From positions 124,001 through 188,000 of the forward strand of contig WBMV01000453.1 in the NCBI GenBank assembly GCA_013396655.1: a stretch of DNA of 64,000 nucleotides. The letters are read 5' to 3'. The position numbers and the translations under genes are program-made. The notes beneath the pieces were generated by a model. That model saw nothing but the letters and a program-made list of their open reading frames with translations, was not told the origin of the DNA and did not search any database. This DNA is from Campylorhamphus procurvoides (Eukaryota; Chordata; Aves; Passeriformes; Dendrocolaptidae). This document shows, in pieces, positions 58,731 to 64,000 of this stretch; the stretch's first letter is position 1; the number at the start of each line of letters is the position of its first letter.

Positions 58731-59310
58731 TGCTCATGGTTTAAGCAGGGATAGAGTTAATTTCTTCTCAGTAGCTGGTATAGTACTGTGTTTTGAATGT
58801 AGTGTGAGAATAATGTTGATAAGACACTGATGTTTTGGTTGGTGCTAAGTAGTGTTTACCTAACTCAAGAACTTTTTTTAGTGTCTCATGCTCTGCCAGT
58901 GAGGAGGTACAAAAAACTAAGAAAGAGAGTTAGGAAGCACCATAGCAGGGACAGATGACCTGAACTGGCTAAAGGGATATTCCACATCATAGAATGTCAT
59001 GCCTATTATATAAACTGAGGAGTTACCTGGAAGGGAAACAGATTAGAGTTCAGGAATGGGACCTGGCATGGGTCAACAGTATCAATTGTATCATGCATCA
59101 CTTTTTTTTTCTTTTTATTGTCATTATTATTTATTATTATTATTATCATTATAAAATTTTACTTTGTTTTAATTATCAAACTCTTCTTACCTCAACCTAT
59201 AGGTTTTAACTTTTGATTCTCCTCACCATTCCACTGGGGAGGATAGAGTGGGAGATGGTGAACAAGCAGCTACATAGTGCTTAATTGCCAGCTGGGATTA
59301 AACCACAACA
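58731..59310 (+). mobile_element. ERVL-type solo LTR
   Basis: 580-bp LTR starting TGCTCATGG and ending AACCACAACA. Internal order fits an abundant avian ERVL LTR as I know it: 'gggatagagttaatttctt', 'gctggtatagtactgtgttttg', 'cactgatgttttggttg', a TATA box at 59007-59014, 'atcatgcatcac', a long ATT repeat (about 59122-59152), and a U5-like end 'gccagctgggattaaaccacaaca'. There is no internal retroviral sequence on either side, so it is solo. No clear 5-bp duplication (TAGCC left, GCATT right), which fits an old insertion. Confidence 0.88.
59007..59014 (+). promoter_or_regulatory. LTR TATA box
   Basis: TATATAAA in the middle of the ERVL-type LTR, at the U3/R position where the core promoter of this family is expected. 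Confidence 0.65.
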
Positions 59311-62300
59311 GCATTAAAGTCATAAATCTGCCATTGGCTGTTCTGAAATGAATGGCTATTTCTAAAAAGAAAGGCAGAATTCCATGATTAAAAGTGTCAG
59401 GGCTTTTTGGATAGTAAAAAATGAGACAAAATATGACAAAACTTCAATTTTTTTCTTACGAAACTTTTAAATAAACATGAGTTGTTCACAATAATGGAAA
59501 ACTCTTTATTAATGCATGTAATACCTTAAAAATTTTAAATTATATTTTTAAAAGTTTTTAACTTTGCTTATCATGCATATATATTCTACTGCCTTACATA
59601 ACTACAGTTAAATTTAATGAAGATTTGCAAAACACAACAGGGAACTATATGGTCTAAGTACAAAAGCCAGACACAATGCATAGTTGTACAGAGTGCCAAC
59701 TAGTGCAAATCATGGATTTGTAGAATGGTTTGGATTGAAAGGGCTAGCATTCTTTTGCATTTACTAGTAAATTAGAACATCTATGAAATATATATAAGGG
59801 AGCACAGCAAATCAGTCCATAGAAATTTTATTTTCATGAGGAAAATCCTCTTTTGTCCTCTGTTGTTCCATCTCTTCCCCATCTTTTACTCCCCAAAAGA
59901 AAATGCCACCATTCAGCAGATAATAATTTAAAAAGTTTCATGTCAATTGTCCTCTTTCTTGTTAATCCTTTCAATGCAATTTCCTAACAAGTGGTTGAAT
60001 TTCCACTTTTTTTTTTTAATGTAAATTTTCATAATATTGTAATTACGAATTCTACTGAAAAATGTGTATTCCTAGGCTGAATTTTGTTTCTCTCCCAGGT
60101 AGGTATTATTCATTAATTGCACTTGTGTTAGAGTAAAACGTACCTTTAGTCATGTAATTCTTTGCCACTCAAGTGAAAGACTGAAGCTAGTAGCAGTTTC
60201 CACACATTGTTGTGTACATTTTTTTTTTCTTTTATAGTTGTATGGTCACAGAGACAAATTTAGGCATCTTTACAATATAAGAAAAACTGAACTTTGCTGT
60301 CCTTGATATTTTCTCTGGTTACATGAGGCAGTTCCCTTCAAGATGTCTCTGTTTTCCAGACCTCAATGCTAGCTGCATAATTCTACTTTGCTAAAAATTC
60401 CACTTGATGGCAAAAGATCTAAAAGTTGGGTACTGTGGTGATGAACTTGCAGAGTATAATGCAATGCATTCTATGATGATATTGCCATATTTGCTGTGTA
60501 AAAAGGGGCCCTGTGTATGCCTGTTTACTTTGTATTGGAGTGCCAATTTGAATACTCTTTACAAATTCAGGATTCTCAAGAAATTTTGATGGTTTCACGG
60601 CTTGTGAATGGATTCAGTCAAAGATTTAAGCATTTGGTAATTTGAATTTTTAGATGCTGTATTCCTAGAGTGATATCTAGAACTCCCTATGAGATGCTTA
60701 GGTTTCCAACAAACCGTGAAACAGACATCTTTAGGTATTTCAAGGTAACACCTTAGATAACCAAAAGTCACCTCACTCCTTGTGGGAGGCTCAATTTTGA
60801 TGGGAGAACAACTGAAATAAGAAAAACCAACCCATGTGATGATAGAAAGACAACGAAAATCTCACCCTGTTGTGTGAAATTATACTTCTTCAGACAACCA
60901 GTGGCTTCACTAGAGTTTTTAGTTATGTATTGATTGTTATGTTTTGGAAAGGGATGGAGATTAATGTTCAGATTTCCCTTTGGACACAGAGTCTTGACAT
61001 TTTTTTCCACTGCAGTTATAGATAAAATGTAGAAGAGAAGTGATTCTACTTGCAAGGGTAGAAAAATTAACCTATTGCTCTTGAGAACAGTCTATAATTT
61101 ACCTGTTTTTAGGTTAGTTATGTTTGGGTGTCTTTGGGCAGAGAATAGTTTGCAGTAGAATATACATATATATATACATAAAGATATAGAATAGTTATTC
61201 ACTGTCTAGTACCCAAAGAAGATAGATAAGAATTGCCAAACTTTAGACTAAGCAGTTGTTTTCTCACCACCCCAATGGACAAGGCATCCAAAGAGCTGTC
61301 AGCGTTGTGGCTTCCACAGAGAATTCAGTGCCAGAGGACCACTCTGGGTCTAAAGATATAGTTCCATTGATGTCATCAACATCTGCTGGCTGGGATCTCA
61401 TCACCCTTACCTCCCCTGCCTTTGTGTATTAGGTCTCACACCTTTCCATGTTATTTCCCCTTCTGAATCCTTGAGCTACTGATGATCTCACTTAATCCCT
61501 TCTATCTATCTCTAACTCTGTCCTTTCTCGCCTCTCTATACCCTTTCTCATAGCTCTTCCTCAGCCCCTTGAGCTTTTTTTTGAGTTTATACATTTGGTG
61601 CAGACCAGAGCTGGTCTCAATGCCTTGGTACATGGGTAATTAAATCTCTAGGAGAGAGGGGAAGCTTACAGCACGAGTTGCAGCTGATAGCTATGAGATA
61701 GTGCTTAATAAAATGGAAAAGTTGTCCTCATCCACTCTTTAAATTATTTTTCATGGGAAAAGAGAGTAATTGTGTATGTCTGTTCTCAGTTGATCCCTGA
61801 TCTCAGATTTGGAGTGGAAAGAAACCTGTGACTTTTTCAATAGGACTTGTAGTCCTGGTTCAGTTTACTCAGCTTGGAGAAAATGCTGCTTCCCTCTGGT
61901 CTTGAGGCTGATACTTCTCTTGGCAGAATCTGTGCTCAGAGAAGACTTTTTTAATTGCCCTTTAGAGATGCATGGCATTTCTCTTGGATTACTGAAGAAA
62001 AGCTTAATTCTAGATAAGGTTTACAGAGGCTCAAGAGCCACAGCATGATGCCATGTAACAGTAGTCATCTCAATTTCTTTTTGAACCGAGTACTGTTTCC
62101 TTCAGAGTATCATAAGCCTCAGAACTCCCATGTGAGTTGACAGAGAAAGTCAGAGCGAAAAGTCACACAGATTTGCTATGAAATGCATTGTGACACTTGC
62201 AAGAGGGCTGAAGAATTTCAACAAAATTGTGCTAAAACCTTTTTTTTTTTTCCATTGAGGACCTTCTGAATTCCCAGACACTAGAGCTGTATTTTCAACA

Positions 62301-64000
62301 GGTGGAGAAGAGCACTGCCACTCATCCTGGCTGAGGCACCTGACCTAGACAGAACAGAGGTTTCAGTAGTTTAAGAAAACTGTTGTGGGAAGAAAAAAAA
62401 TTAAAATTCACAAGAAATCCAGAATCATAATGAAAACACTTCAATACTAAATTGGGATTTTGCTACTCCTTTCTAATTCAGCAAGCTGTACAAAATGTAG
62501 GTAGAAAGTCAACATTTCTAATAACTGAATACAATTCTTTTAATTGCTGTTGCAACGCTTTTGACACTAATTCTTGTTAGGCTGTTCTTGGCAATACATT
62601 ATTCAATCAGGTTGCAGTGTGAGATGGCCAGGGATGAAAACAAGGCTCAGGCACACAGCTAACAGTCTGGCTACTGTAGAATGGGTGCATTTTATTTTGA
62701 AGTTCGCAATTCCTATTTGTCTGTGGGGAAATAAGAGCATGTAGTATGATAATTTTCTAGAAGTTCTTCACCCCTCCAACACTAAAAAGGCATATAATTT
62801 TAAGTTTCTATTTTTTATTCATACAGAAGGAAAAGGAATTCCCAAGTGTTCTTTTATGTTTTGGTTTGTGTTTTTTTACTGTTTGGGTTTTTTTTAGAAG
62901 ATTGGGTGTAACTGAAAGCTTCTACTTTTCGAAGAAATAGAGATTGGAAATAAATAAAACAAAAACTTATCAGATAACTGACATAAAAATAATATAGCAA
63001 TGGATTAAAATATTTTATATTTTAATTTCTGTAGACAATTGTAAAATAAATAGCTTTAAAATATTTTTGTCATATAAATAGATGTATATTTTCCTTGTGC
63101 GATTTTACTGAATAGTGAGGACTTAATGCCTTGCAAGAAGTGGTTCTTTCATAGTTCATTATTATTGAACATCTAGTATGCATGAATTCTATCTTTTCAT
63201 TTATGATCAGTAAGCTGCATTATGAACTGTGAACTTAAAGTCTGAGAATTTAGAGATAATGTAGCAGCAATTTTGTTAATAGTGTCCATAAGTTTGATGA
63301 AATATGAAAAAATACATAACTAGCAAAATGATGCCTTACCTTTTTTTGAGCTTTTTGAAAAAAAAAAATCATACTGCTTTTCAAGAAGGTTTATTAGAAA
63401 TAAAACATTACAAGATTTTGGATATTACAGGCTCATCATTTTGCACTGTCTTTCTCAAAAACCTTACATATTTTGTTCTCAGAAGTAGCCTTTTATGTAA
63501 TTAGTTACTTTTAATGTCTTCATTTTCATTTAAATGCTCAGTGCTCAGGGTAATTAGAATTAATTTGGCATTGTCATATTCGGTTAATGGCAATTCTGCC
63601 ACTTATCACTAGCATCCTGCAGGCAGAATGTTATCAAAGAAATATGACTGGTCCACTTTATCACTTTAATCAAAGACTTTAAATGGATATAAAACAGTAG
63701 GAACTGGCATATTCCCAATACAAATTTATGCAATTTCTGATGAAAAATTGTCTCTGAAGTACTGCTATCTATGTGTTTAAATTAAGTTTCTGAGTTCCTT
63801 CACAATACATATAAAGACTGACTTTGAACAATTCATTTTGTTCATCATAAATTTGTGGACCAGATCTGTCTTAGTTCTATTTCACATAATAATAGTCATA
63901 TTAACATAAAATAGTTAATACAGCACCTAATTCAGTTCAAACAGTATTTACCTGAAAGTGTAAACTGGTTTTTCTCTGTATTTCTCAAGTGCTAATAGCA
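59311..64000. other. AT-rich unique DNA, no gene seen
   Basis: About 4.7 kb to the window end. Open frames stay below 96 codons (60768-61055, minus). A TATACATATATATATACAT block lies at about 61160-61180 and a T/G-rich tract at 62858-62895. The part at 63530-63740 has few long homopolymers and several TAATT cores, and might be a conserved non-coding element (inference). Confidence 0.45.

Noticed and set aside
1..64000. CRISPR array, tRNA or rRNA genes, riboswitches, bacterial operons
   Set aside because: No regularly spaced repeats, cloverleaf-like sequences, ribosomal RNA signatures or prokaryotic gene density. The repeats are vertebrate.

Overview
The window looks like a non-coding (intergenic or deep intronic) stretch of a bird chromosome, most likely a songbird or close relative. 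The evidence is the set of interspersed repeats: many CR1 LINE copies, several ending in the typical avian 3' tail related to ATTCTATGAT, plus long terminal repeats (LTRs) of avian endogenous retroviruses (ERVs). Between the repeats the DNA is AT-rich, full of homopolymer runs, and open frames stay short. I found no host protein-coding gene, tRNA, rRNA, CRISPR array or bacterial-type operon that I could defend. Exons of unfamiliar genes or long non-coding RNAs could still be hidden, since I worked without alignments or transcript data. Species assignment is inference.

Layout. 1-163 is plain flank. About 164-1213 is an old ERV LTR (+). 1214-7790 is AT-rich unique sequence. 7791-9061 is the best-preserved element: a young ERV with two LTRs, a 6-bp target duplication (TAGAAC), a polypurine tract, and an internal part largely lost in a 366-base assembly gap. 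CR1 fragments follow at 9217-9580 (-), 15207-15518 (-), 15529-15616 (+), 16662-16914 (+) and 20909-21440 (-). At 23160-24403 a CR1 (+) is split by a solo LTR (23329-23835, duplication GTATTG) of the same LTR lineage as the young ERV but much older. At 27811-28697 a CR1 (-) is split by about 250 bp of LTR-like sequence and carries a perfect 41-bp palindrome.

From 28698 to 38579 the DNA is AT-rich without a recognised repeat. 38580-39480 is GC-richer and may be LTR-derived (-). 40590-41255 holds a decayed LINE of a non-CR1 type (-) whose C-terminal endonuclease/reverse-transcriptase region and frameshifted zinc finger are still readable. CR1 copies follow at 43784-43932 (-), 46504-47428 (-), 47440-48345 (+, internally deleted), 51266-51845 (-) and 54850-56624 (+, the longest). 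Two LTRs lie back to back on the minus strand at 49958-50757, and an ERVL-type solo LTR (+) lies at 58731-59310. The remaining 4.7 kb is AT-rich unique DNA.

There is no gene pathway here. The story is repeat history: at least two ages of one retroviral LTR lineage, nested and inverted CR1 copies, and one unusual LINE relic. No new biological system is claimed.
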